Shown here: positions 23,570 through 31,859 of the stretch, piece by piece | Numbering within the stretch: the first letter of the stretch is position 1 | How the letters are laid out: each line of letters begins with the position of its first letter | NCBI RefSeq assembly: GCF_018398875.1 | Contig: NZ_JAGWDK010000042.1 | Span: 1 to 35,089 of the forward strand | DNA length: 35,089 nt | Reading direction: 5' to 3' | Source of the DNA: Bradyrhizobium sp. sGM-13 | Lineage (GTDB): Bacteria > Pseudomonadota > Alphaproteobacteria > Rhizobiales > Xanthobacteraceae | Made by a program: the position numbers and the translations under genes | Notes under the pieces: model-generated | Told to the model about the DNA's origin: nothing | What the model saw: the letters and a program-made list of their open reading frames with translations, nothing else | The model's database searches: none

Positions 23570-25114
23570 CTAAATCCTCCGCCCTGCCCGCTCCCAATAG
23601 GGATCGCGCAGGCGGCGCTTGAAGATCTTGCCGGAATCTTCCCGCGGCAGGTTGGCCTGGATTTCGATGTGTTTTGGTACCTTGTAGTCGGCCAGCGCGA
23701 CCTTGAGCTGGCTGCGGATGGAAGCCGGATCTAGCGTCACCGCCGGCTGCGGCTCCACCACAGCCATCAGCGCCTCGCCGAATTCGGCGTCGGGAATGCC
23801 GAACACCGCGCAATCATGCACGCCGGGAATCGCATGCAGCGCGGCCTCAATCTCGGCCGGATAGATATTGACGCCGCCTGAAATCACCATGTCGCGCTTG
23901 CGGTCGCAGATGAAGACATAACCGTCCGCGTCGATGTAACCGACGTCACCCGAGGTGATGAACCCATCGCGATCGATCTCGGTGCGCTTTTCCGGCTTGT
24001 TGTGGTAGGTGAAATCGGGATTGCCTGATATGCGCGAGTAGATTTCGCCGATCTCGCCCTGCGGCAGTTCCCTGCCGTCGTCGCCGATGAAACGCAATTC
24101 CGCACCCGGCGCGATCTTGCCGACGGTACCGGGCTTCTTCAGCGCGTCCTCGGAGGTCGCAAAGGTAACCGCGCCGGACTCGGTCGAGCCGTAGAATTCG
24201 TAGATGATCGGCCCCCACCACTCGATCATCGCACGCTTGACGTCCGCCGGACAGGGCGCGGCAGCATGAATGACATGGCGCAAGGACGACATGTCGTACT
24301 TCCTGCGGACCTCCTCCGGCAGCTTCATCAGCCGGATGAACATGGTCGGCACCATGAAGATGGTGTCGATCTTCTCGGTCGCGACCACGCGCAAAAATTG
24401 TTCCGCGTCGAAGCGCGGCATGATCACCAGGGCGCCGCCGAGACGGCCGGCGCGCAGACCGAACGAATTCGGCGCAGAATGATACAGCGGCCCTGGAAGC
24501 AATGCGCGGGCCCCCGGCTTGAGGCCGTAGATCATCGCGCGCATGCGCTCGGCGTTTGCGCTTTGCTCCGGCGTCGGCGCAAAGCGGCGCACACCCTTGG
24601 GATGGCCCGTCGTGCCGGAGGTGTAGATCATGTTCTGCGGCTGCGGCACGGCCGGCCCGTCATAACGCGGGTGTTGGTTCAGCCAGGATTCGAAATCGAT
24701 CGCGAAGTCGGGCGTCGTCAGATGATCGGGATTGATCTTGTAATGGCTGAGAATCTCCGGTGGGGTCGGCACGCTGAGCGCCGTGACGCCTTGCGGGATC
24801 GCCTCGCGCAACTGATGCAGCATGTCGGCATGCGCAATCAGCACGGATGTGCCCGAATCCTTCAGCACATAATTGATCTCTTCCGGCTTGAAGTGCCAGT
24901 TGACCGGCACGCCATAAGCGCCGAGCCGCATCGCAGCATAAGCCGCCTCGATGAAGGCGATGTCGTTGCGCATCAACATGGCGACGCTGTCGCCCTGTTT
25001 GACGCCGAGCTTTTGCAGACCGCTGGCGATGCGCTCAGTCCGCTCAGTGACCTCGCCGTGGTCGCGCCGGCGCTCGCCGCTGATGATGCCTTGGAAGAGT
25101 TGGGAGGCTGACAT
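23570..25114 (-). CDS. Acyl-CoA synthetase (AMP-forming)
   Basis: A 514-residue ANL-superfamily ligase that activates a carboxylic acid with ATP and CoA. The P-loop-like motif is YTSGTTGHPKG, then YGSTESG, then the hinge region TSGDVGYIDADGYVFICDRK and GGVNIYPAEIE, and the catalytic-lysine region PREDSGKIFKRRL. The start at 25114 is preferred because GGAAAAAG precedes it and because an earlier ATG at 25159 lies in the end of a repeat. The next gene upstream on the same strand is the crotonase, across a repeat-filled 138-bp gap. Chain length or aromatic preference cannot be read reliably. Confidence 0.9.
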   Translation of the reverse strand: MSASQLFQGIISGERRRDHGEVTERTERIASGLQKLGVKQGDSVAMLMRNDIAFIEAAYAAMRLGAYGVPVNWHFKPEEINYVLKDSGTSVLIAHADMLHQLREAIPQGVTALSVPTPPEILSHYKINPDHLTTPDFAIDFESWLNQHPRYDGPAVPQPQNMIYTSGTTGHPKGVRRFAPTPEQSANAERMRAMIYGLKPGARALLPGPLYHSAPNSFGLRAGRLGGALVIMPRFDAEQFLRVVATEKIDTIFMVPTMFIRLMKLPEEVRRKYDMSSLRHVIHAAAPCPADVKRAMIEWWGPIIYEFYGSTESGAVTFATSEDALKKPGTVGKIAPGAELRFIGDDGRELPQGEIGEIYSRISGNPDFTYHNKPEKRTEIDRDGFITSGDVGYIDADGYVFICDRKRDMVISGGVNIYPAEIEAALHAIPGVHDCAVFGIPDAEFGEALMAVVEPQPAVTLDPASIRSQLKVALADYKVPKHIEIQANLPREDSGKIFKRRLRDPYWERAGRRI

Positions 25115-25155
25115 TGTCTTTTTCCGATCTGCTGTCGGGTTTGAAAGCTGCGCAG

Positions 25156-25240
25156 TCATTCCGGAGCGATGCGAAGCATCGAACTATGGTGCGCAATTGC
25201 GCACCTGAGGTCTGGTGCTAACGCCACCATCCCGGAATGA
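25156..25240. repeat. Palindromic repeat with 18-bp core, crotonase-ligase gap
   Basis: Outer ends TCATTCCGG and CCGGAATGA are perfect inverted repeats. Inside lie GATGCGAAGCATC and the perfect 18-bp palindrome GGTGCGCAATTGCGCACC (25188-25205), followed by TGAGG. The core matches the one at 7423-7440, which sits in a different outer repeat. Confidence 0.78.
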
Positions 25241-25252
25241 CCGGGAGCCTAG

Positions 25253-26068
25253 TTACCCAACATCCACAAACAGCGGCGCGCGCTTTTCCATATTGGCGCG
25301 CACGGCTTCGGTCTGGTTGGGGCTGCCGAGCAGCTTCTGCTGCTCGACGGATTCGGCCAGCAGCGCCGGGGCCGGATCGACGGAGAGTTTGTTCAGCATA
25401 CGCTTGGCGGCACGGATCGCGTCGGGGCTTTTGCCGGCGATTTCGCGTGCGACCTCGAAAGCTGCCGCGCGCGGATCATCGCAGATCCGCGTCGCGAGGC
25501 CATAACTCATGGCTTCCTGCGCGGAGAAGATGCGGCCGGTATAGGTGAGTTCGCGTAAAATATCGTCGCGAACGAGACTGGCGAGGATCGGCGTGCCGGC
25601 CATGTCGGGCACCAGGCCCCATTTGATTTCCATGATCGACATCCGCGCGTCCGGCGTGAGGAACCGCATGTCGGCGCCGAGCGCGAGCTGGAAGCCGCCG
25701 CCGAACGCCACGCCCTGGATCGCGGCTATCACCGGCACCGGAAGCTGGCGCCAGCCCCAGACCGCAGCTTGCGGAAAGTTCGCGATGCCATGCGTGCGTG
25801 CAGTGAGGTCACGCTTCTCGCTGCCGGCGATCCCGTTACCGCCACTTTCCTTCATGGCCTGAAAGCGTCCCATATCGAGACCGGCGCAAAACGCTCGCCC
25901 CTCCCCGGACAATACTACCACCCGGAGCCCATTTTCGTTGGCCAGCCGCTCGGTCGCGGCCACCAATGCCTCAAACATCGCGGCGTCGAGCGCGTTCATC
26001 TTGTCGGCACGCACCAACCGGACATCTGCAATGCCGTCCGAAATCGAGATCGAGACGCGCTGCTCCAT
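25253..26068 (-). CDS. Crotonase-family enoyl-CoA hydratase/isomerase
   Basis: A 271-residue crotonase. The oxyanion-hole regions are GRAFCAGLDMG and GVAFGGGFQ. At the two glutamates of classical hydratases it has Gln127 (GGGFQ) and Glu147 (IMEIKWG), plus Asp155 (LVPD), an acid also used in dienoyl-CoA isomerase (ECH1). The missing first glutamate argues against a plain hydratase and for an isomerase-type reaction. GAGGAGA stands before the ATG at 26068; the upstream extension overlaps the divergent promoter region and is rejected. It diverges from the dienoyl-CoA-reductase-like gene across 91 bp, which suggests shared control. Confidence 0.88.
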   Translation of the reverse strand: MEQRVSISISDGIADVRLVRADKMNALDAAMFEALVAATERLANENGLRVVVLSGEGRAFCAGLDMGRFQAMKESGGNGIAGSEKRDLTARTHGIANFPQAAVWGWRQLPVPVIAAIQGVAFGGGFQLALGADMRFLTPDARMSIMEIKWGLVPDMAGTPILASLVRDDILRELTYTGRIFSAQEAMSYGLATRICDDPRAAAFEVAREIAGKSPDAIRAAKRMLNKLSVDPAPALLAESVEQQKLLGSPNQTEAVRANMEKRAPLFVDVG

Positions 26069-26159
26069 GAAAAATCTCCTCAGTTGCTGCTTTACAGAAC
26101 GGTGTTGTCCGGTTTTAGTCAATCGACCAATTAACAGACAATCCCCTTGGGTGGAAACG

Positions 26160-27032
26160 ATGTTCAACGATCAGCTTCTCGCCGGGCGACGCATTCTCGT
26201 GACCGGAGGCGGCACCGGCCTCGGCAAATCCATGGCCGCGCGCTTTCTCCAACTGGGAGCCGAGGTCCACATCTGCGGCCGCCGCAAGATCGTCTGCGAT
26301 GAGACCGCAACTGAATTGATGGATCTGCATGGCGGGCGCGTGGTCAGCCACGGCGTCGACATCCGCAATGCCATGGCCGTTGATGAAATGATCGAACAGA
26401 TCTGGACTTCGGGTCCCCTCACCGATCTCATCAACAATGCCGCCGGCAATTTTATCTCGCGCTCGGAAGAGCTCTCGCCGCGCGGCTTTGACGCCGTCGC
26501 CAACATTGTCATGCACGGCACCTTCTACGTGACGCACGCTGTCGGGCGGCGCTGGATCGCTGCCAAGCAGCGCGGCAACGTGGTGTCGATCACGGTGACC
26601 TGGGTGCGCAATGGCTCGCCTTACGTGGTGCCGTCGGCGATGAGCAAGTCGGCGATCCACGCCATGACGATGTCGCTTGCGGTCGAATGGGGCAAATACG
26701 GCATCCGCCTCAACACCATTGCGCCCGGCGAAATCCCGACCGAAGGCATGAGCAAGCGCATCAAGCCGGGCGACGAGGCCGGCGCGCGCACGCGGGCGCA
26801 GAACCCGATGGGCCGCGTCGGCACCATGGAGGAATTGCAGAACCTCGCGGTATTCCTGATCTCCGGCGGTTGCGACTGGATCAACGGCGAGACCATCGCC
26901 ATGGACGGCGCGCAGGCGCTCGCGATGGGCGGCAATTTCTATCAGTTGCGCGACTGGAGCGACGACGACTGGAACAAGGCGCGCGACTCGATCAAGGCGC
27001 AGAACGAGAAGGACCGCGCCGCGAGGGGGTGA
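26160..27032 (+). CDS. SDR protein related to 2,4-dienoyl-CoA reductase
   Basis: A 290-residue SDR with the cofactor motif TGGGTGLG (15-22) and NNAAGNF (92-98). In place of the usual Tyr-x3-Lys it has Ser159-x3-Lys163 (PSAMSKSAIHAM), as in mitochondrial 2,4-dienoyl-CoA reductase, and the end DWINGETIAMDG..GGNFYQLRDWSDDDW also matches that family. The position I align to the human catalytic tyrosine is Trp148 here. It likely reduces double bonds of unsaturated acyl-CoAs and, with the diverging isomerase-like crotonase, would handle unsaturated chains. ATG at 26160 is chosen; a GTG three codons upstream is possible. Confidence 0.85.
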   Translation: MFNDQLLAGRRILVTGGGTGLGKSMAARFLQLGAEVHICGRRKIVCDETATELMDLHGGRVVSHGVDIRNAMAVDEMIEQIWTSGPLTDLINNAAGNFISRSEELSPRGFDAVANIVMHGTFYVTHAVGRRWIAAKQRGNVVSITVTWVRNGSPYVVPSAMSKSAIHAMTMSLAVEWGKYGIRLNTIAPGEIPTEGMSKRIKPGDEAGARTRAQNPMGRVGTMEELQNLAVFLISGGCDWINGETIAMDGAQALAMGGNFYQLRDWSDDDWNKARDSIKAQNEKDRAARG

Positions 27033-27040
27033 TCTCTGCT

Positions 27041-27179
27041 GTCGTCCCTGCGAAAGCAGGGACCCATAACCACCAGCGTCAATTGGTACGAAGGCAACTA
27101 GCCCCATCGTCTCACCCAGAGGCCGCGGCGTATGGGTCCCTGCGCCGAGTGCGCGATTGCGCACGGAGGCAGGGACGAC
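27041..27179. repeat. 120-bp element with terminal hairpins (copy E, with nested insert)
   Basis: Length 139 bp, about 19 bp longer than other copies. The left-arm hairpin is GTCCCTGCGAAAGCAGGGAC, so its centre is a GAAA loop. The right-arm hairpin is split by an inserted stem, GTGCGC-GATT-GCGCAC at 27149-27164, followed by GGAGG. It lies between the SDR gene and the acyl-CoA synthetase gene, both rightward. Confidence 0.88.
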
Positions 27180-27251
27180 GGTGACATATTGTCTTTGTCG
27201 CGCGATGTGGCCAAACTCCGCGCAACGATAACAACACAATACGGGAGAGAC

Positions 27252-28832
27252 ATGTCCGCGCCGGAGCAACTGACGAACCTTGCCGACATGGTGCGCGAGC
27301 GCGCCAGAACGCGCGGCAACGCGATCGCCTACGAGTTCGAGGGACGCCAGACCACTTTCGCCGAGTTCGACGTCAATACCAACCGCGTTGCGAGCGCGCT
27401 GATCGCGCTCGGCGTCAAACCGGGCGCACGGATCGCCTATCTCGGCAAGAACAGCGACATCTATTTCGAACTGCTGATGGGCGCGATGAAGGCCAAGGTG
27501 GTGATGGCGCCGGTGAACTGGCGGCTCGCCGGCCCCGAGATCGCCTTCATCGTCGGAGACTGCAAGGCGCCGGTACTGTTCGTGGGGCCTGAGTTCATCA
27601 CACAGGTTCGCAATATCAAGGCGCAACTGCCTGAGGTCCGCCACGTGATCACCGCCGAGGGCGGTGCGCCGGAATGGCAGGATTTTACGGCCTGGCGCGA
27701 TGCGGCTGGCGGCGACGATCCGAAGGAGCCGATCAGCCCGAAGGATATCGCGATCCAGCTCTATACCTCGGGCACCACGGGCAAGCCCAAGGGCGCGATG
27801 CTGTCGCACGCCAACTTCCTCAACCTGGTGAACGCCGGCAGCGAGGCCGATAAGCCCGAATGGAACAAATGGTCGAGCGACGACGTCTCGCTGGTGGCGA
27901 TGCCGGTCTTCCACATCGGCGGCTCCGGCTGGGGCGTGATCGGGCTTTATCACGGCGCCAAGGGTGTGATCGCGCGCGAGTTCGATCCGACCAAGGTGCT
28001 GGACTTCTTCGAGCAGTCCGGCATTACCAAACTGTTCATGGTGCCTGCGGCGATGCAGTTCGTGGTGCGGCAGCCGCGCGCGCGTCAGGTGGATATCTCG
28101 CGGCTGAAATACATGCTCTACGGCGCCTCGCCGATTCCTGCTGCGTTGCTCAAAGAATGCATCGAGGTGTTCAAGTGCGGCTTCGTGCAGTTGTATGGGA
28201 TGACCGAAACGACCGGCACCATCGTCGCCCTTCCGCCTGAGGATCATGTCGAGGGGCTGGAGCGCATGCGTTCCGCCGGCAAGGCACTGCCCGGCATCGA
28301 GCTTGCGATCCTCGATCCCGACGGCAACCGGTTGCCGCCGCGCCAGGTCGGCGAGATCGCTACCCGCTCCGGCTCCAACATGGTCGGCTACTGGAACCTG
28401 CCGGAGGCGACCGCGAGGACACTCGGCAGCAACGGCTGGCTGCGCACCGGCGATGCCGGCTACATGGACGAAGACGGCTACCTCTATATCCACGACCGCA
28501 TCAAGGACATGATCATCTCCGGCGGCGAGAACATCTACCCGGCCGAAGTCGAGAGTGCGATCTGCGATCATCCTGATGTCGCCGAAGCCGCCGTGATCGG
28601 AATCCCCGACGACAAATGGGGCGAAGCGGTGAAGGCGATCGTGGTGATGAAGCCGGGCAAGCAGGCGAATGCCACCGACATCATCAATTTTACGCGCGAG
28701 CGCATTGCCGGATTCAAGACGCCGAAATCCGTCGACTTCATCGAAGCGCTGCCGCGCAATCCGTCGGGGAAAATCTTGCGGCGGAATCTGCGTGAGCCGT
28801 ATTGGGCGGGTAAGGACCGGCAGGTGAACTAG
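27252..28832 (+). CDS. Acyl-CoA synthetase (AMP-forming)
   Basis: A 526-residue long-chain-fatty-acid-CoA-ligase-like ANL enzyme. Motifs in order: YTSGTTGKPKGAMLSH, YGMTETTGT, GWLRTGDAGYMDEDGYLYIHDR with the adjoining KDMIISGGENIYPAEVE, and LPRNPSGKILRR with the catalytic lysine. GGGAGAG precedes the ATG. It follows the dienoyl-reductase-like gene on the same strand, with copy E of the 120-bp element between. It is clearly different from the ligase at 23570-25114, so the locus has two activating enzymes, probably for different acids. Confidence 0.92.
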   Translation: MSAPEQLTNLADMVRERARTRGNAIAYEFEGRQTTFAEFDVNTNRVASALIALGVKPGARIAYLGKNSDIYFELLMGAMKAKVVMAPVNWRLAGPEIAFIVGDCKAPVLFVGPEFITQVRNIKAQLPEVRHVITAEGGAPEWQDFTAWRDAAGGDDPKEPISPKDIAIQLYTSGTTGKPKGAMLSHANFLNLVNAGSEADKPEWNKWSSDDVSLVAMPVFHIGGSGWGVIGLYHGAKGVIAREFDPTKVLDFFEQSGITKLFMVPAAMQFVVRQPRARQVDISRLKYMLYGASPIPAALLKECIEVFKCGFVQLYGMTETTGTIVALPPEDHVEGLERMRSAGKALPGIELAILDPDGNRLPPRQVGEIATRSGSNMVGYWNLPEATARTLGSNGWLRTGDAGYMDEDGYLYIHDRIKDMIISGGENIYPAEVESAICDHPDVAEAAVIGIPDDKWGEAVKAIVVMKPGKQANATDIINFTRERIAGFKTPKSVDFIEALPRNPSGKILRRNLREPYWAGKDRQVN

Positions 28833-28836
28833 CCGG

Positions 28837-28924
28837 CCGTCATTGCGAGGACCGTAAGCGACGAAGCAATCCATCTATCCGCTATGCCGTGCTATGGATT
28901 GCTTCGCTTCGCTCGCAATGACGG
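28837..28924. repeat. Large inverted repeat, type 3, copy 1 (between convergent genes)
   Basis: CCGTCATTGCGAG..AGCAATCCAT faces ATGGATTGCT..CTCGCAATGACGG over 88 bp, forming a long cruciform or hairpin. It starts 4 bp after the synthetase stop and ends close to the 3' end of the leftward GFA gene. Its position between converging genes suits a two-way terminator or insulator. A second copy at 31728-31839 is in the same type of gap. Confidence 0.85.
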
Positions 28925-28962
28925 TGGTAACAATAGTGCTCACTTCTTCGCCTTCTCCCGCA

Positions 28963-29409
28963 TTATCCGCCGGCGTTCCTTGGCCTCTTCCGACCAGACC
29001 TCGTCGATGTCGTAGAACTCGGCGACCGCGCGTGCGCCCGTGGCAGCGTCACCCAGGGCTGCTTGGTGGAGGTGAAGATGTGAACGTCCGGCGGGCACTG
29101 TGACGGATCATCCATGGTACCAACGCGGACAAAACGCACCGCGGGCCCGGAGCCCGGATAGTTGCTCCAGACGGCAACCTTGCAAATCGGGCAACGGGCG
29201 ATGCGCTGGCCCTTACCGCTCGCCGACGGCGTCACGATGATCTCGGGTTCGGCCGCGAGATGCTCGACCCTTTCGGCCTCGTACATCGCATTGAGCGCAT
29301 GCACCGTACCGGTCTCGCGCTGGCACCAGGTGCAATGGCAGGCATGCACGATCATAGGTCTGCCGTTCAGGCGGTAGCGGACATGCCGGCATGTGCATCC
29401 ACCTTCCAT
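28963..29409 (-). CDS. GFA-family protein, 3' end frameshifted
   Basis: A zinc-binding protein of the glutathione-dependent formaldehyde-activating (GFA) family. Cysteines typical of the fold are present: GCTCRHVRY, CHCTWCQRETG and CPICKVAVWSNY. The frame as read gives 148 residues, but after KQPWVTLP (near 29041-29046) the tail turns into a Ser/Arg-rich run unlike the family. The other frame gives EFYDIDEVWSEEAKERRR and ends at 28940-28942, a normal GFA tail. A single missing base near 29041-29045 explains this. It may be a real mutation or a sequencing error. The gene follows the acyl-CoA dehydrogenase gene by 23 bp on the same strand. Its substrate is unknown; most GFA-like proteins do not act on formaldehyde. 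Confidence 0.8.
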   Translation of the reverse strand: MEGGCTCRHVRYRLNGRPMIVHACHCTWCQRETGTVHALNAMYEAERVEHLAAEPEIIVTPSASGKGQRIARCPICKVAVWSNYPGSGPAVRFVRVGTMDDPSQCPPDVHIFTSTKQPWVTLPRAHARSPSSTTSTRSGRKRPRNAGG

Positions 29410-29432
29410 GATCTTCTCCTTGGCTTTGCTCC

Positions 29433-30707
29433 TCAGTGCTTCCCCGCCCCCATATAGCCGAACAGGAATCCCGCGACCTTCCGCTTCTGGATTTCCTCGC
29501 TGCCTTCGGTGATGCGGTAGCGGCGGTGGTGGCGGTAGATGTGTTCGAACGGCTTGTGGCGCGAATAGCCCATGCCGCCATGCACCTGCATGGCGCGGTC
29601 GGCGGCCTCGCAGCACAGGCGGTTTGCCCAGTAGTTGCACATCGACACGCGATCGGAGAGCGTGTGCTCGACCTGGGCCTGGGTGAGCTGGTCCATCTCC
29701 CAGGCGGTCTTGCGGATCAATAACCTGAGCATCTCGGCCTGCGTCGCCAGCTCCACCAGCGGCCATTGGATCGCCTGGTTTTCGGCCAACGCCTTACCGA
29801 ACGGTTTTCGCTCGCGCGCGTATTTCACGCTCTCGTTGATGCAGTAGACAGCCGCGCCCAGCGAGCTCGCCGCCTGCCGGATCCGGTTCTCGTGCACAAA
29901 ACATTGCGCCAGCGACAGTCCGCGGCCGATCTCGCCGAACAGTGCATCCTCAGGGACAAACACATTCGTGAAGCTGACGCGCGGATGGTCCGTCGGCATG
30001 TTGAAGGTCCACATATATTCCTCGACCTTCACGCCCTCGCTCTTGGCCGGCACAAGGAAGCAGGTGATGCCGCGCGCGTCGCCGTCATTGCCTGATGTCC
30101 GGGCGAACAGCGCACAATGGGTCGCGACATGCATGCCGGTCGTCCACATCTTCTGGCCGTTGATGATCCAGCCCTTGACGTTGTCACGCGTCGCCTGCAC
30201 GGCCCTGGTTTCCATATGCGTCGCGTCGGAACCGTGATCAGGCTCGGTGAGACCGAAGGTGATACGGTATTTTCCGGTGATCGAGCCTTCGATCATCGCC
30301 TTCTGTTCATCAGTGCCGTAACGGTCGAGCATGGTCACGAGCGGCAGATTGCCGACGATCGAATGCTCGTTCTGCAGATCATTGTGCAGACCGAGCCCTT
30401 TCGAGGCGAAATGCTCGCGGACGACGGCCATCCAGAGGTTCGAACCGTCCTTGCCGCCATAGCGCTTCGGGATCGCGAAGCGCAAATGGCCGGCGGCGTC
30501 GGCAAGGTTCTTGGCCTTGCGCAGCAGCGCTTCCCATTCATGCCGGGGCAGGCCGCCGTTTTCGAAATCGGTACGCGCCCATTCGCGGCGATGATCGAAG
30601 AAGCGGATGTTGTCGTCGGCTTCCTCCAGCGGCTTGATCTCGCGCGCGATGAAGCGATCGAGTTCGTCGAGATAGGCCGTAAGGTCGGCAGGCAGGTTGA
30701 AATCCAA
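29433..30707 (-). CDS. Acyl-CoA dehydrogenase
   Basis: A 424-residue FAD-dependent acyl-CoA dehydrogenase that makes a 2,3-double bond. FAD/substrate segments are FGLTEPDHGSDATHM and KMWTTGMHVATH, and the C-terminal VHGGMGYSRH and RITEGSEEIQ segments are typical; Glu401 in TEGSEE is the expected catalytic base. The start is placed at TTG 30707, preceded by GGGAGA, because the protein then begins (M)DFNLPADLTAYLDELDRFI as in relatives. The residues upstream of it look like untranslated DNA. It diverges from the enoyl-CoA hydratase gene across 220 bp that hold no repeat or clear palindrome. Confidence 0.92.
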   Translation of the reverse strand: MDFNLPADLTAYLDELDRFIAREIKPLEEADDNIRFFDHRREWARTDFENGGLPRHEWEALLRKAKNLADAAGHLRFAIPKRYGGKDGSNLWMAVVREHFASKGLGLHNDLQNEHSIVGNLPLVTMLDRYGTDEQKAMIEGSITGKYRITFGLTEPDHGSDATHMETRAVQATRDNVKGWIINGQKMWTTGMHVATHCALFARTSGNDGDARGITCFLVPAKSEGVKVEEYMWTFNMPTDHPRVSFTNVFVPEDALFGEIGRGLSLAQCFVHENRIRQAASSLGAAVYCINESVKYARERKPFGKALAENQAIQWPLVELATQAEMLRLLIRKTAWEMDQLTQAQVEHTLSDRVSMCNYWANRLCCEAADRAMQVHGGMGYSRHKPFEHIYRHHRRYRITEGSEEIQKRKVAGFLFGYMGAGKH

Positions 30708-30927
30708 GGCGGTCTCCCGGAAATGTCGTTTATCGCTTTTGCGTTTAGGCGCTACGCGGCGTTCCTGCTCGGATCGATTTAGGTTGGAAGACCACGCCCA
30801 AGTCAAGCAACGGAATGGACGTTGGCACGCGCGGGGGCCTTGCGTAATTGGATGGTTTCCGACGGCCGGGCAGCGCTATGATCGCGGTCAATATTCTTCG
30901 CCGCAGAAAATCCAAACAGGAGCAAAC

Positions 30928-31707
30928 ATGGACCTGAAATTCTCCAAGGTGACACGCAAGGGGCCGATCACGATCATCACGCTGTCGCGGCCGGAAGTGT
31001 ACAATGCGTTGCATATCGACGCGCATTTCGAACTCAACAAGGTGTTCGACGATTTTTCCGCGGACCCTGCGCAATGGGTGGCGATCGTCACCGGCGCCGG
31101 CGACAAGGCGTTCTGCGCCGGCAACGACCTGAAATGGCAGGCGGCCGGCGGAAAGCGCGGCTGGGACAAGGGCGGTTTCGCCGGCCTCACCTCGCGCTTT
31201 GACTGCGACAAGCCGATCATTGCCGCCGTCAACGGCGTCGCGATGGGCGGCGGCTTCGAGATCGCGCTGGCCTGCGACCTCATCATCGCCTCGGAGAATG
31301 CGACCTTCGCACTGCCCGAGCCGCGCGTCGGCCTCGCCGCGCTTGCCGGCGGTGTGCACCGGCTGCCGCGACAGATCGGGCTGAAGCGCGCCATGGGCAT
31401 GATCCTCACCGCGCGCCACGTCTCGGCGAAAGAAGGCCTCGAACTCGGCTTCGTCAACGAGGTGGTTCCGGCCGGTGAAGCGCTCGCCGCGGCGGAGCGC
31501 TGGGCGGAGACGATCTGCAAGAACTCGCCGATGTCGATCCGGGCCTCTAAGCAAGCGATCCAGCGCGGCCTCGAAGTGTCGCTGGAACAGGCGATCGCCG
31601 AGCAGCGCGAGTACCCGGCCGTGAAGGCGATGGCGGCCTCGCAGGATTACATCGAGGGACCGAAGGCGTTTGCCGAGAAGCGTCCGCCGAAATGGCTGGG
31701 GCGGTGA
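30928..31707 (+). CDS. Enoyl-CoA hydratase
   Basis: A 259-residue crotonase with both catalytic glutamates of a true hydratase: Glu111 (GGGFEIALACD) and Glu131 (ALPEPRVG). The oxyanion-hole segment is DKAFCAGNDLKW (59-70). It would add water to trans-2-enoyl-CoA in beta-oxidation, directly after the step of the diverging acyl-CoA dehydrogenase. CAGGAGC precedes the ATG. It appears monocistronic, with a large inverted repeat after its stop. Confidence 0.92.
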   Translation: MDLKFSKVTRKGPITIITLSRPEVYNALHIDAHFELNKVFDDFSADPAQWVAIVTGAGDKAFCAGNDLKWQAAGGKRGWDKGGFAGLTSRFDCDKPIIAAVNGVAMGGGFEIALACDLIIASENATFALPEPRVGLAALAGGVHRLPRQIGLKRAMGMILTARHVSAKEGLELGFVNEVVPAGEALAAAERWAETICKNSPMSIRASKQAIQRGLEVSLEQAIAEQREYPAVKAMAASQDYIEGPKAFAEKRPPKWLGR

Positions 31708-31727
31708 GGATCGCGACGCTCTATCCT

Positions 31728-31839
31728 CGTCATTGCGAGCGACGCGAAGACAATCCATTTATCCGCTTGCGGTGAGATGGATTGCTTCGTCGCTCCGCTC
31801 CCTTGCGCAAACGCTTCGCGTTTGTCGCAGGCAATGACG
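31728..31839. repeat. Large inverted repeat, type 3, copy 2, with extra hairpin
   Basis: CGTCATTGCGAGCGACGCGA and ..CAATCCAT pair with ATGGATTGCTTCGTCGC..GCAATGACG. The right arm carries an extra stem near 31804-31831 (GCAAACG-CTTCG-CGTTTGT) absent from copy 1. It fills the gap between the convergent hydratase and DUF6285 genes. Confidence 0.83.
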
Positions 31840-31859
31840 GCGGAGAGTTGGTCGGCGCC

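Noticed and set aside
13921..27179. Regular repeats considered as a CRISPR array
   Set aside because: Copies are kilobases apart, palindromic and in single gaps, with no spacer array or cas genes.
26115..28874. 919-residue minus-strand open frame
   Set aside because: It lies opposite the SDR and acyl-CoA synthetase genes and crosses a repeat; high GC explains the length.
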